From contig CAZHLD010000041.1 in the NCBI GenBank assembly GCA_964533185.1, forward strand, positions 1-24,779: DNA of 24,779 nucleotides, given 5' to 3'. Below are positions 1 to 8,557 of the stretch, piece after piece (position 1 is the stretch's first letter; each line of letters starts with the position of its first letter). The position numbers and the translations under genes are program-made. This stretch comes from CAZHLD01 sp964533185. Lineage in GTDB: Bacteria > Acidobacteriota > Terriglobia > Acidiferrales > UBA7541. A model generated the notes under the pieces. It ran no database searches and was not told where the DNA came from. It saw only the letters and a program-made list of their open reading frames with translations.

Positions 1-297
1 CCGAAGGCGGGGCGCGCTCCTTCCCTTCCCCCGCCGTACAAGCAAGTGAGCGAGAACGCCCATGCGGTGCAGTTTGAAGCCACGGCCGCGCCCGGGCAGG
101 TGACCCCGCTGCACACCCACGGCAACCACGTGCTGATCGCATTGACCGATGGCACAGTCGAGTTGACGGATGCTGAAGGGCGCAAAGAGATCGTGCAACT
201 CAAGAAAGACATGGTTCGCTACGGCGGGCCGCTCACGCACACCAGCACTAACGCCGGCAGCACACCCCTACACTTGATCCTGATCGAATTGAAATAG
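1..297 (+). CDS. Cupin-domain protein, C-terminal part (5' truncated)
   Basis: The frame is open from the first base of the window, so the true start probably lies upstream. The GTG at position 46 is only the first in-window start-like codon. The visible 98 residues form a small beta-barrel cupin: a PGQVTPLHTHGNHV segment carries the histidine pair of cupin motif 1, followed by LTDGTVEL and a C-terminal LTHTSTNAGSTPLHLILIELK strand resembling motif 2. Cupins of this size usually bind a metal or a small ligand. Nothing here fixes a substrate. The gene ends nine bases before the stop of the convergent gene at 307, and no terminator is visible between them. Family assignment is fairly secure; function is unknown. 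Confidence 0.75.
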   Translation, partial: PKAGRAPSLPPPYKQVSENAHAVQFEATAAPGQVTPLHTHGNHVLIALTDGTVELTDAEGRKEIVQLKKDMVRYGGPLTHTSTNAGSTPLHLILIELK

Positions 298-306
298 CGA
301 GCGGGA

Positions 307-639
307 TCAGGACAGCGAGTCGAAGAGCTCGGCAATCTTCTCGAACGTAGCCTCGCCGGTGCGGACCACTTCGGGCGAGGAATCCTTGAATGGGGCCTCC
401 GAAGGCAGGCGCTCGAGCCAGCGGGTGTGCGAGAGTTTTTCGTGGTCGGAAAAATCCAACCGCACGATCAGGCGGATCTTCTCACCACCGTTTTTCTTCT
501 CAGGCTCGAGGCGCTCGAACTTGACCTGCAACTTGCGGTCCAGGCGAAAGGCCTGGCGCCAGCCTTCAATGCGGTGACGAGCCTGCTGGGCAACTTCCTC
601 ATTCGAACCAAAATCGAAAATCAGATAGGATTGCGGCAT
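307..639 (-). CDS. Conserved-type hypothetical protein, about 110 aa
   Basis: A small soluble, charged protein beginning MPQSYLIFDFG and ending IAELFDSLS, with no signal peptide, membrane segment or recognised motif. An upstream in-frame start at 669 would add ten residues. The ATG at 639 is preferred because an AAAGGAA Shine-Dalgarno-like stretch sits just before it and the protein then starts with a clean beta strand. Its start codon overlaps the start codon of the divergent peptidase gene: CATG at 637-640 contains both. I do not recognise the family. The codon bias and RBS argue for a real gene rather than an antisense shadow. Confidence 0.6.
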   Translation of the reverse strand: MPQSYLIFDFGSNEEVAQQARHRIEGWRQAFRLDRKLQVKFERLEPEKKNGGEKIRLIVRLDFSDHEKLSHTRWLERLPSEAPFKDSSPEVVRTGEATFEKIAELFDSLS

Positions 640-2066
640 GGGTTCCTTTGTACTGGCGCAAGGGCGCATAAGTCAAGGCGCAAGGCTGGTGGTGTGCTTC
701 GCACTTGCGGCGTCATTCGTAGGGGCGTATTGCTATACGCCCTTACGGGCACATGAAACCGCCCCGGCACAGGAGAAGCCCTCCGCAGCGCCTCAACAGG
801 AGAAAGTGCGGGCGGAGAGGTATGAGATTGATGTTCGGTTCGAGCCGGAGCGAGGGTTTCTGCACGCGAAGGCGTCGGTGACGCTGCGCGCCAGTCAGTT
901 TGTGGAGGCGATTGAGTTTGAGCTGAACCCGCGGCTGCAAATCCTGGAGGTCTCCGACGGGCAGGGGAGGAAGCTGGAATTTACGCGGAGCGGGCGGATT
1001 GGGTCGCCGAAGCTTTTGGTGCGGCTGATTGAACCGTGCGGGGCGGAGCAGGGCACGACGCTGACGTTTGTCTATGAGGGGACGCTACCGCCGCGTCTGA
1101 TGGACTACATCATCAAGGACGGCATCCTGCTGCGGGATGAGTCGAGGTGGTACCCGGCGGTGGATATCTCGGCGTTCACGCAAAACAAGATCTTGATTTC
1201 AGTTCCATCGAATTGGGACGCATTCACATCTGGCCAGATGTTGGGATCGATCGGGTACGGCCTTGGGGCCTCTTTCACATGGGAGACAGCGCGACCCGTT
1301 TCTTCTCGCTCTATCCTCGTGGTGCCCCGCATCACTAAAGGCTTTCAGTGTTCTCCCAAGCCAGTTCAAGAACAAGGATTCCAGAGGATCAGGATGGGCA
1401 GCGCCTGCGCATTCGACCTTGCAGAGGAATCCGGGAGCAAGATTGCAGCGAAGGCTCAGAACATCCTTGAATTCTACGGAAAGAACATTGCGCAATTTGA
1501 ACTTCCAGAGTTGCGTATCCAGCAGGCATTCCCGGGTGCGCGAGGGGCGATTGGGTACAGCGCGCCGGGGTTCATGGTGGTGAGCGAGGACGTGGTGAAG
1601 TGGCACGACTATCCGGGCTATGCGCCGGAGTTTCTGCCGCATGAGGTGGCGCACCAGTGGTTCCCGATCGAGGTGACGATTGCGCGAGAGGAAGACGGCT
1701 GGCTGGCGGAATCGGTGGCGGAGTATTTGGCGTGGCGCTACCTGCTGGAAAAGGACCCGGCGGCGGCGCGGACGATGGTGGCGCGGGCGATGCGCGACTC
1801 GCTGGCTCCGGAGACGCTGCGGCCCTTGAGCGAAGGGCTGCGTCTTTTCCGCGAGGGGAACGAGGTGGCCTACCCGGCGCTCTATCAGCGCGGGATGCTG
1901 GTCTGGCGAACGCTCGAAACGGTGGTTGACCGCGAGCGTGTGGATGCGGCGCTGCGGGAATATTACAAGCGCTATGCGGGACGGTCGGCGTCGATTGGCG
2001 ACTTCCGCAAGATTTGCGAAGAAATTTCCGGGCGCGACCTGAGCTGGTTTTTCGATTACTACATCA
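638..2066 (+). CDS. Secreted M1-like zinc metallopeptidase, 3' end lost in gap
   Basis: The N-terminus has a hydrophobic stretch (LVVCFALAASFVGA) that looks like a signal sequence, followed by a Pro/Gln-rich linker and the beta-sandwich typical of the N-terminal domain of M1 peptidases. The catalytic core is visible: HEVAH at residues 335-339 and a second glutamate at 358 in WLAESVAEY, giving the HExxH-x18-E zinc site of the gluzincins. The exopeptidase signature GxMEN is not conserved. At the matching place the sequence reads AIGYSAPG, with serine where the N-terminus-binding glutamate should be, so true aminopeptidase activity is doubtful. The start at 638 has AGGA seven bases upstream. A 28-bp palindrome lies inside codons 28-37. 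The reading frame runs into the N block after FDYYI, so the C-terminal domain is missing. Confidence 0.8.
719..746. repeat. 28-nt palindromic element, copy 1 (in M1 peptidase gene)
   Basis: The left arm GTAGGGGCGTAT pairs with the right arm ATACGCCCTTAC around a TGCT loop. It is a 12-bp stem with one G-T mismatch. It belongs to the same family as the element at 6979. It is translated in frame as VGAYCYTPLR in the signal-peptide region of the peptidase. Confidence 0.75.
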
Positions 2067-2166
2067 NNNNNNNNNNNNNNNNNNNNNNNNNNNNNNNNNN
2101 NNNNNNNNNNNNNNNNNNNNNNNNNNNNNNNNNNNNNNNNNNNNNNNNNNNNNNNNNNNNNNNNNN
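2067..2166. other. Assembly gap (100 Ns)
   Basis: A run of exactly 100 Ns, the usual placeholder for a scaffold gap of unknown length. It removes the 3' ends of the two convergent genes on either side, the M1-like peptidase (+) and the TPR protein (-). Reading frames that appear to continue through it are artefacts. Confidence 0.98.
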
Positions 2167-3166
2167 CGGCGATGGCTTCGGCTTTGCGGCCCATTTTTTC
2201 ATACACAAGACCCAGCCGCCAGTGTGTCGCAGCGTGCGACGGTGCGCCGGCCTCGGGCTCTTGCATGAGGTACTTGCGGAAGTAGCGCTCGGCGCGGGGC
2301 AGGTCTTTGCCGGTGCCGAGCAGTATGCGTCCGGCCTGGTAAAAAGGATTAAAGTTGTCGGGGACGTTTTTCTCCGACTGGGCAAGGATGGCGTCGAGAT
2401 CCGACCATCGCTCCTGTAAGGCGAACAGAGCGGCCAGGAAGTTGTAGCCGCCGGCGCGGCCGGGGTTGAGCTTCAGCGCTTCGCGGGCTTCCTTTTCGGC
2501 CAGGTCGTGCTTCTTCTCACGGTCGGAGGCGTAGAAGTCCGCCAGTCGGATGCGGGCCGAATAGCTGCGCGGGTCGGCTTGGACGGCGTTGACGTAGTAG
2601 CTTTCGACAGCGGCCTGCGGATTTTCTTTGAGCACCACGCGGGCGTAGGCGAGATTGCCGCGTGAGGGGTTGATGGCAAAAATGCGGTCGGCATTGACGC
2701 GGGCCTTTTTCTTATCGCCACCGACAATGCGCGGGGCCTGAAGATAAAACTCCATCTGCGCCCAGAGGGCGTCAATGTTTTGGGGGTCGAGGTCAATGGC
2801 TGTTTGGACTTCCCTCTTGAAGCGACCAACCAGGCCGAGTGCCTTGAAGACGCCGGCCTTCTCAGCCTGCTGGCCATTAATGGCGGAGAGCATGTAGTGG
2901 TAGTCCGAGTTGCGGCCGTCAAGCTGGACCGCTTTTTCCGCCAGTGGCAGGGCGCCGTCGAGATCGCCGAAGGCTTGCCGGACAGCGGCCATGTAGTAGT
3001 TGGCCTCGGTGTCGTTGGCATTGGCCTTTAGGCGCGGCTCGACAGCGGCGCGGAGACGCTTCCAGTGGCCGTCGCTGGCCAGAGATTCGAGCGCAGGATC
3101 GTTGGCCTGCAGGGGCGCGGCCAGAAGGGCGAGCAGTACGACGGCACAAATCAGTTTTCGAGACAC
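2167..3166 (-). CDS. Secreted tetratricopeptide-repeat protein, C-terminus lost in gap
   Basis: The N-terminal signal peptide (MSRKLICAVVLLALLAAPLQA) is followed by successive helix pairs with TPR spacing, for example EANYYMAAVRQAFGDLDGALPLAEKAVQLD, EKEAREALKLNPGRAGGYNFLAALFALQERW and HWRLGLVYEKMGRKAEAIA at the gap edge. TPR proteins are protein-interaction scaffolds, and this one would act outside the cytoplasmic membrane. I chose the GTG at 3166: GGAGG lies seven bases upstream of it but only one base from the TTG at 3172. It is convergent with the peptidase gene, and divergent from mrfA across about 195 bases. The partner and specific role are unknown. Confidence 0.8.
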
Positions 3167-3360
3167 TCGCAAACCTCCGCCAGCCTCACATTAGACGCAG
3201 TAGCTTGGATGCCGACTCATTCTACGATGATGCCGGGAAATCGGATGAGCCGGGACGTAACCGGTTGTAGCGAGGGAGCGAATGAGGGTTGCGCAACGGC
3301 GAAGTGCATGCTAAGGTTTCAGGCTGGTAGCGAACAAAAAGCGAAGTGCGAGGAGAGCAC

Positions 3361-5766
3361 ATGGCCCACTCTCTGGCGGTACGGCAGGCGGCGGGCGAGC
3401 AACTGGCTCGAGTTCAAGAAATTATCGAGGCGCTGGCGGCGCGCGACCCCGACCGGGCTCGGGGCCGCAGTCTGCCCGGCGAAGTAATCACCGCGCTGCA
3501 CCACATCCCCGCGCGCGAGGCGCAATGGGCGGCGATGCCGGAGTGGGTGCGGCCTGAGCTGGTCGCGGCGTACCGGTCGAAGGGCATCGAGCGGCTGTAC
3601 ACGCACCAGGCCGCTGCGGCTGAGGCGGTGCGAGCGGGGCGAAACGTCGTGGTGGTAACGCCGACGGCTTCGGGCAAGACGGTTTGCTACAACCTGCCGG
3701 TACTCAACGCAGTGCTGGAGAACGCGGACACGCGGGCGCTCTATCTCTTTCCCACCAAGGCGCTGGCGCAGGACCAGTTGGCCGAGCTGCACGACCTGGG
3801 CCAGCGGCTGGAGAACCGCTTCGGCGTCTTCACCTACGACGGCGATACGCCGGCCGACGCGCGGCGGGCGATCCGCGAGCAGGGGCACATCGTCCTCACC
3901 AACCCGGACATGCTGCACACCGGCATTCTGCCGCACCACACAAAATGGACGCGACTCTTTGAAAACCTGCGTTACGTTGTGCTCGACGAGCTGCACACCT
4001 ACCGCGGCGTGTTCGGCAGCCACCTCGCCAACGTGCTGCGGCGGCTGCGGCGCGTGGCGCGGTTCTACGGGCGCGAGCTGCAGTTCATTTGCTCGAGTGC
4101 GACGATTGCCAACCCGGGCGAGCTGGCCGCGCGGCTGACGGAATCGAAAGTGGAAGTGCTGGATTCGAGCGGGGCGCCGGCTGCGGAGAAATTCTTCATC
4201 TTCTACAACCCGCCGGTGGTGAACCGGTACCTGGGCATAAGGCGGAGCTACATCAGCGAAGCGTCGCGCGTGGCGCAGGAGTTTCTCGGGCGCAACCTGC
4301 AAACCATCGTCTTTGCGAACAGCCGGCTGCACACGGAAGTGCTGCTGACTTACCTGCGGCAGGCGAACCCCGCGGCGTCCGGACAGGCGGAGACAATTCA
4401 CGGGTACAGGGGCGGGTACCTGCCGGGCGAGCGGCGCGAGATCGAGCGCGGGCTGCGCGACGGCCGAATCCGCGGCGTGGTGGCAACGAACGCGCTCGAG
4501 CTGGGCATCGACGTCGGCTCGCTCGACGCCGTGGTGATGGCCGGCTACCCGGGGACAATCGCCTCGACTTGGCAGCGGGCTGGGCGAGCGGGGCGACGCA
4601 GCGGAAGCTCGTGCGCGGTGCTGGTGTGCTCGTCGGCGCCGCTCGACCAGTTCATGGCGCAGCATCCGGATTACTTCTTCGGGCGCTCGCCGGAGCACGC
4701 CTACATTCAGCCCGACAATTTGGAAATCCTGGTGAACCATCTGAAGTGCGCGGCGTTTGAACTGCCGCTCTCGGCCGAGGAGAACTTTGGAGACGTGGAT
4801 CTCGTGTTGTTGTGCGAACGGCTTGAGGAGGCAGGCTTCCTGCACCGCACCGGCGAGCACTGGCACTGGACGCAGGAGGCCTACCCGGCCGATACGATCA
4901 GCTTGCGCTCGGCTACGTCGGACAACTTCGTGATTGTGGACATCACAGGCGAACCGGAAGTAATCGGCGAGTGCGATTTTCCAAGCGCGCTGACCACGGT
5001 GCACCCGAAGGCGATCTATTTGCACCAGGGGCAGCAACACCACGTGGAGCGGCTGGACTTCGACGAACGCAAGGCCTACGTGAAGCGTGTGGACGCGGAC
5101 TACTACACGGACGCAATCCGGTACACGCAGGTGCGCATCCTGGAGACTGCGGAATCGGCGCGGGCGGCGGCACACGCCGAACGGGTGCACGGCGACGTTT
5201 TGGTGCGTTCGCAGGTGGTAGGGTTCAAGAAAATCAAGTTCTTCACACATGAAAACGTGGGCGCGGGAAAGCTGGAGCTGCCGGAAAACGAGATGCACAC
5301 AACGTCGTACTGGGTGACGCTCGAACGGCGGCTGGTGGAGTCGCTTCCCTTCTCCGTGAGCGAGCGGCAGAACGGGATGTACGGGCTGCTCTACGCGATG
5401 GAGTCGGTGGCCACGCTGCTGCTGATGTGCGACCGGCGCGACCTGGCGTCGGCCATCGGCGAGCGGCCGCCTTCGGCGGGCATCCCGACAGAATGGGAGG
5501 AACCGCCCGAGGCGGCCGGCGCCGGCGAGCTGAAAGAGTTCTTTGAACCGAACCTTTATCTCTACGACGCCTATCCGGGCGGGATCGGGTTCAGCGAGCC
5601 GCTCTTCCGCACGCACGAGGTCCTGATGCGGCAGACGCGCGAACTGATCGCCGGTTGCCCGTGCGAGCGCGGATGCCCGTCGTGCGTCGGGCCGGCGGGG
5701 GAAAAGGGAGAGAGGACGAAGGAGGCGGCGCTGGAAATACTGAAGGGGTTAGGGTGCATGGTTTAG
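3361..5766 (+). CDS. mrfA: MrfA-like DEAH helicase with DUF1998 four-Cys cluster
   Basis: An 801-residue superfamily 2 helicase. Walker A is TPTASGKT at residues 100-107, motif II is DELH at 209-212, motif III SSAT follows, and motif VI is QRAGRAGRRSG. After the two RecA domains comes a long C-terminal region ending in a DUF1998-type cluster C-x-C-x3-C-x2-C (C766, C768, C772, C775). This architecture matches Bacillus subtilis MrfA (YprA), a helicase in mitomycin C lesion repair. The Mrf assignment is strengthened by the exonuclease gene immediately downstream, which matches MrfB (YprB). Length is close to the Bacillus protein (about 750 aa). The ATG at 3361 has AGGAG five bases upstream; a GTG at 3346 would put the RBS inside the gene. 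The likely role is repair of interstrand crosslinks or bulky adducts, independent of UvrABC; this is inferred from the family. Confidence 0.88.
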   Translation: MAHSLAVRQAAGEQLARVQEIIEALAARDPDRARGRSLPGEVITALHHIPAREAQWAAMPEWVRPELVAAYRSKGIERLYTHQAAAAEAVRAGRNVVVVTPTASGKTVCYNLPVLNAVLENADTRALYLFPTKALAQDQLAELHDLGQRLENRFGVFTYDGDTPADARRAIREQGHIVLTNPDMLHTGILPHHTKWTRLFENLRYVVLDELHTYRGVFGSHLANVLRRLRRVARFYGRELQFICSSATIANPGELAARLTESKVEVLDSSGAPAAEKFFIFYNPPVVNRYLGIRRSYISEASRVAQEFLGRNLQTIVFANSRLHTEVLLTYLRQANPAASGQAETIHGYRGGYLPGERREIERGLRDGRIRGVVATNALELGIDVGSLDAVVMAGYPGTIASTWQRAGRAGRRSGSSCAVLVCSSAPLDQFMAQHPDYFFGRSPEHAYIQPDNLEILVNHLKCAAFELPLSAEENFGDVDLVLLCERLEEAGFLHRTGEHWHWTQEAYPADTISLRSATSDNFVIVDITGEPEVIGECDFPSALTTVHPKAIYLHQGQQHHVERLDFDERKAYVKRVDADYYTDAIRYTQVRILETAESARAAAHAERVHGDVLVRSQVVGFKKIKFFTHENVGAGKLELPENEMHTTSYWVTLERRLVESLPFSVSERQNGMYGLLYAMESVATLLLMCDRRDLASAIGERPPSAGIPTEWEEPPEAAGAGELKEFFEPNLYLYDAYPGGIGFSEPLFRTHEVLMRQTRELIAGCPCERGCPSCVGPAGEKGERTKEAALEILKGLGCMV

Positions 5767-5850
5767 GGTGTGGGGTTGCGGGAGAAAGATCTTGGAGCGA
5801 GTTTCGAATTTCGAGCTCTGTTTGGGCGGGCGAGCAATCGTTGAAATGCG

Positions 5851-7323
5851 GTGGCGGACATGAGTTCGAGCACGATTGACAGGTTTGGGAGAGTTGCGGC
5901 GCTGAGGCCGGCACGGAAGCTCATTGCCGTGGACGACGGGCCGCGGCAGCGAGCGGCTGAAGGCGACGACCTAGCCGAGCTGCTGGGCGCGACGGTCGAG
6001 CGGAACCGCTATGGCGAGCACCTGGTGGTGCGGCGGTGGTACTCCTCGCCGGAGCCGTGCGCGGCGACGCCGGATGCGGTGCGGCTGTTGCTGCCTCCAG
6101 TTCCTGCGCGTGCAAAGAGAGGGACAGGCTCGAGCATGTCCTACGACGAGCTGGCGGACCCGGCGCGATGGCTCTTCCTCGACACGGAGACGACGGGCCT
6201 CGCGGGTGGCACGGGGACGTATGCGTTTCTGGTGGGCGTGGCGTGGTGGGAGGCGGGCGGGCTACAAGTGGAGCAGTTTTTCATGCGCGACCACGGCGAA
6301 GAGCACGCCGTGCTGACGGCGCTCAACGAGCGGCTGGCCGAGCGGGGCATGCTGGTAACGTTCAACGGGAAGAGCTTTGACTGGCCGCTGCTGGAGACGC
6401 GATACACGATGACGCGGGTGATTCATCCGCGCGTGCCTGCGGCGCATCTGGACCTGCTGCACCCGGCGCGGCAGTTGTGGAAGCTGCGGCTGGGGTCGGT
6501 GCGGCTGAGCGAGCTTGAGCGGCACGTGCTCGGGGCGGAGCGGCTGGGATGGTCGCGACAGCGCGACATTGATTCCGCGCTGATCCCGCAGATTTACTTT
6601 GACTACCTGCGCGGCGCGAGTCCCGAGCCGCTGGCGGGCGTCTTCCAGCATAACCAGATGGACCTGCGGGGGCTGGCGGCGCTGGCGGGGAGAATCTTCG
6701 GGCTGCTCCAAGCAGCCGAGCAAGTGACGCAGAGGGATGCTTCGTCCTTGCAAGCCGGGACTCCGCATGACAGGTCGAAAGAGGATGGGCTAGAGCTGTT
6801 TGGGCTTTCGAGGATACACCAGCGACGAGGGGAGGCCGCGCGGGCGCAGCGGCTCTACGAGCGCGCGATTGACGCCGGCCTGCCGCGAGGGGTCGATGCA
6901 TCAGCGCGGCGCGAGCTGGCATTGCTGGCGCGTCGGCAGGGGGATTACGCCCGCGCGGCCGGGCTGTGGGAGGAATTGGTAGGGGCGCAGCATGCTGCGC
7001 CCCTACAACGGCAGGACGGCAAATCGAGGCGAGCATGGTACGAGGAAGTCCATGCAATTGAGGCTCTCGAGCAGTTGGCCATACACTACGAACACCGCGC
7101 GCGGGAGCCGCACCGCGCGGCTCAGTACGCCCGCGCCGCCCACCTCGAGCTGCGCCGGGCGCTTCGCCTGGGCCTGATCGAGCCGGCGCGCGGGCGCAAA
7201 CTGCAAGGCCGGCTCGAGCATCGCCTCGCGCGGCTGGAGCGAAAGGGCGGCCAAAATGGGCGGCTACTCGAGCGAGTGGCGGATGCACCGTTGGGGAGGG
7301 TTGGCGAATCTAATGGTGCATAG
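5851..7323 (+). CDS. mrfB: MrfB-like DEDDh exonuclease with TPR-like C-terminus
   Basis: A YprB-type ribonuclease-H-like exonuclease. Exo I is FLDTETTGL with D111 and E113, Exo II is FNGKSFD with D177, and Exo III is HNQMD with H267 and D271, a complete DEDDh set. The C-terminal third is helical, with TPR-like pairs such as SRIHQRRGEAARAQRLYERAI and LALLARRQGDYARAAGLWEEL. In Bacillus, MrfB is the nuclease partner of the MrfA helicase. Here it follows mrfA by 84 bases on the same strand, consistent with co-transcription. The start is uncertain: GTG 5851 and ATG 5860 are in frame and neither has a strong RBS. A perfect 28-bp palindrome is translated inside the TPR region as VGAQHAAPLQ (residues 377-386), which looks like an insertion between helices. 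Confidence 0.87.
   Translation: MADMSSSTIDRFGRVAALRPARKLIAVDDGPRQRAAEGDDLAELLGATVERNRYGEHLVVRRWYSSPEPCAATPDAVRLLLPPVPARAKRGTGSSMSYDELADPARWLFLDTETTGLAGGTGTYAFLVGVAWWEAGGLQVEQFFMRDHGEEHAVLTALNERLAERGMLVTFNGKSFDWPLLETRYTMTRVIHPRVPAAHLDLLHPARQLWKLRLGSVRLSELERHVLGAERLGWSRQRDIDSALIPQIYFDYLRGASPEPLAGVFQHNQMDLRGLAALAGRIFGLLQAAEQVTQRDASSLQAGTPHDRSKEDGLELFGLSRIHQRRGEAARAQRLYERAIDAGLPRGVDASARRELALLARRQGDYARAAGLWEELVGAQHAAPLQRQDGKSRRAWYEEVHAIEALEQLAIHYEHRAREPHRAAQYARAAHLELRRALRLGLIEPARGRKLQGRLEHRLARLERKGGQNGRLLERVADAPLGRVGESNGA
6979..7006. repeat. 28-bp perfect palindrome, copy 2 (inside mrfB)
   Basis: The half-site GTAGGGGCGCAGCA is followed directly by its exact reverse complement, giving a 28-base palindrome with no mismatch. 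It is the best-preserved member of the family also seen at 719 and, degenerate, at 9382. It lies in frame in mrfB, in the same codon phase as copy 1 (GTA GGG GCG ...). Confidence 0.9.
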
Positions 7324-7442
7324 GGCGGGCGAGTGTTTGCCCACGTTGGAGAATCGTGCAACCGGCCGGGCAGAATTTAACAGCAAGAAACGGATGGTGA
7401 GAGAGAAAAGGGAGAACTAGGCTGGAGCCGAGGAGAACAACA

Positions 7443-8429
7443 ATGACCAGCGTAGAAATAACTTACCTGCGGTCGCAGCTTGAGGAGCGGAAACACAAGC
7501 TGGAGATGGCCATGGCCGCTTCGAGCGGCGATGCGTCGCTGGCCGAGTTGGGCGCGCAGGTGGACGTGGCGCTCGACCGGATGGAAAAGGGGATCTACGG
7601 CATTTGCGAGGAATGCCACGAGCCGGTGGAGCAGGAGCGGCTGCTGGCCAACCCGCTGCAGTGCTACTGCTTGGACCACCTGACCGCGCCGCAGCGCCGC
7701 GCGCTCGAAGACGACCTGACGCTGGCCGCGCGGATCCAGCGGTCGCTTCTGCCGCCGGCCGACCTGCTTCATGCGGGCTGGCACGCGCACTACCACTACG
7801 AGCCGGCGTCAGTGGTGAGCGGCGACTACTGCGACCTGATCCGTCCGGAGAACGGCGCGGGCGACCTGCTCTTCCTGGTGGGCGACGTCGCGGGCAAGGG
7901 GGTTGCGGCGTCGATGTTGATGACACATTTGCACGCGATGTTCCGCAGCCTGGCCACGGTCGGGCTGCCGCTCAGCGAGTTGATGGCACTGGCCAATCGC
8001 GTCTTCTGCGAGAGCGCGATGGCCGGGCAGTACGCGACGCTAATCTGCGGGCGGGCGCGGACGACGGGCGAGGTGGAGATCTCGAGCGCAGGGCATCTGC
8101 CAGCGCTATGGGTGCGTCGCGGCGGAGTGACGTCAATCGAGGCCACGGGCTTGCCGCTGGGAATGTTTTGCACAGGCAGTTATCCGTCGCGGACAATACG
8201 GCTCGAGCCCGGAGAGAGCCTCTTCCTCTATACCGACGGAGTATCGGAGACGCGGAACGCCACGGATGCCGAGTACGGAATGAAGCGGCTGGCTGAGCTG
8301 GTGGGCACAAAGCACGCGCTTGCGCCCAACGAGCTGACCGCGGCCTGCCTGCGCGAGCTGCGCGCGTACGACGGCGGGCGTGCCCTGAGCGACGACCGCA
8401 CGATCCTGGTGCTGAATCGGGCGGGTTAG
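7443..8429 (+). CDS. DksA/TraR-type zinc finger fused to SpoIIE-family PP2C phosphatase
   Basis: Residues 1-80 resemble the C-terminal half of DksA/TraR proteins: a helical coiled-coil-like start, then GIYGICEECHEP with C55-x2-C58-x17-C76-x2-H79. The fourth zinc ligand is His rather than Cys. Residues 90-327 are a PPM/SpoIIE phosphatase: AARIQRSLLP, SGDY with D128, VGDVAGKG with D148, YTDG with D265 and DDRT at 317-318. These acidic residues bind the two metal ions, so the phosphatase should be active. SpoIIE/RsbU enzymes usually dephosphorylate anti-sigma antagonist proteins in partner-switching stress control. What the zinc finger senses or binds, perhaps RNA polymerase, is inference. AGGAG lies seven bases before the ATG. 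No anti-sigma or STAS gene is adjacent. Confidence 0.85.
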   Translation: MTSVEITYLRSQLEERKHKLEMAMAASSGDASLAELGAQVDVALDRMEKGIYGICEECHEPVEQERLLANPLQCYCLDHLTAPQRRALEDDLTLAARIQRSLLPPADLLHAGWHAHYHYEPASVVSGDYCDLIRPENGAGDLLFLVGDVAGKGVAASMLMTHLHAMFRSLATVGLPLSELMALANRVFCESAMAGQYATLICGRARTTGEVEISSAGHLPALWVRRGGVTSIEATGLPLGMFCTGSYPSRTIRLEPGESLFLYTDGVSETRNATDAEYGMKRLAELVGTKHALAPNELTAACLRELRAYDGGRALSDDRTILVLNRAG

Positions 8430-8557
8430 ATCGGCAGGATGCCGGATTTGCTCCGGCAAGAGCTTGCAATGCCAGAGCGAGCCCAGCGCTGCACACGAAA
8501 TGAAGGATCAGCATGCCGGGAACGGCCCCTGCGAAAATCATCGGGCCTGGCTCGGCA

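Noticed and set aside
2167..2419. Apparent C-terminus of the M1-like peptidase after the gap
   Set aside because: This segment is the complement of the TPR gene, so the open frame is accidental.
1199..3172. Apparent single long minus-strand gene through the N block
   Set aside because: The part beyond the gap (1199-2066) is the complement of the M1-like peptidase. Continuity across Ns has no meaning.
3319..5616. A 765-codon open frame on the minus strand opposite mrfA
   Set aside because: It is a GC-rich antisense shadow: Arg/His/Val-rich with no domain or RBS, while the plus strand encodes a complete helicase.
6362..7288. A 308-codon frame on the minus strand opposite mrfB
   Set aside because: Ala/Arg/Pro-rich translation typical of a shadow frame. 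The catalytic set is on the plus strand.
8440..8475. GCCGG...CCGGC hairpin after the phosphatase gene as a terminator
   Set aside because: The stem is only five bases and no T-run follows.
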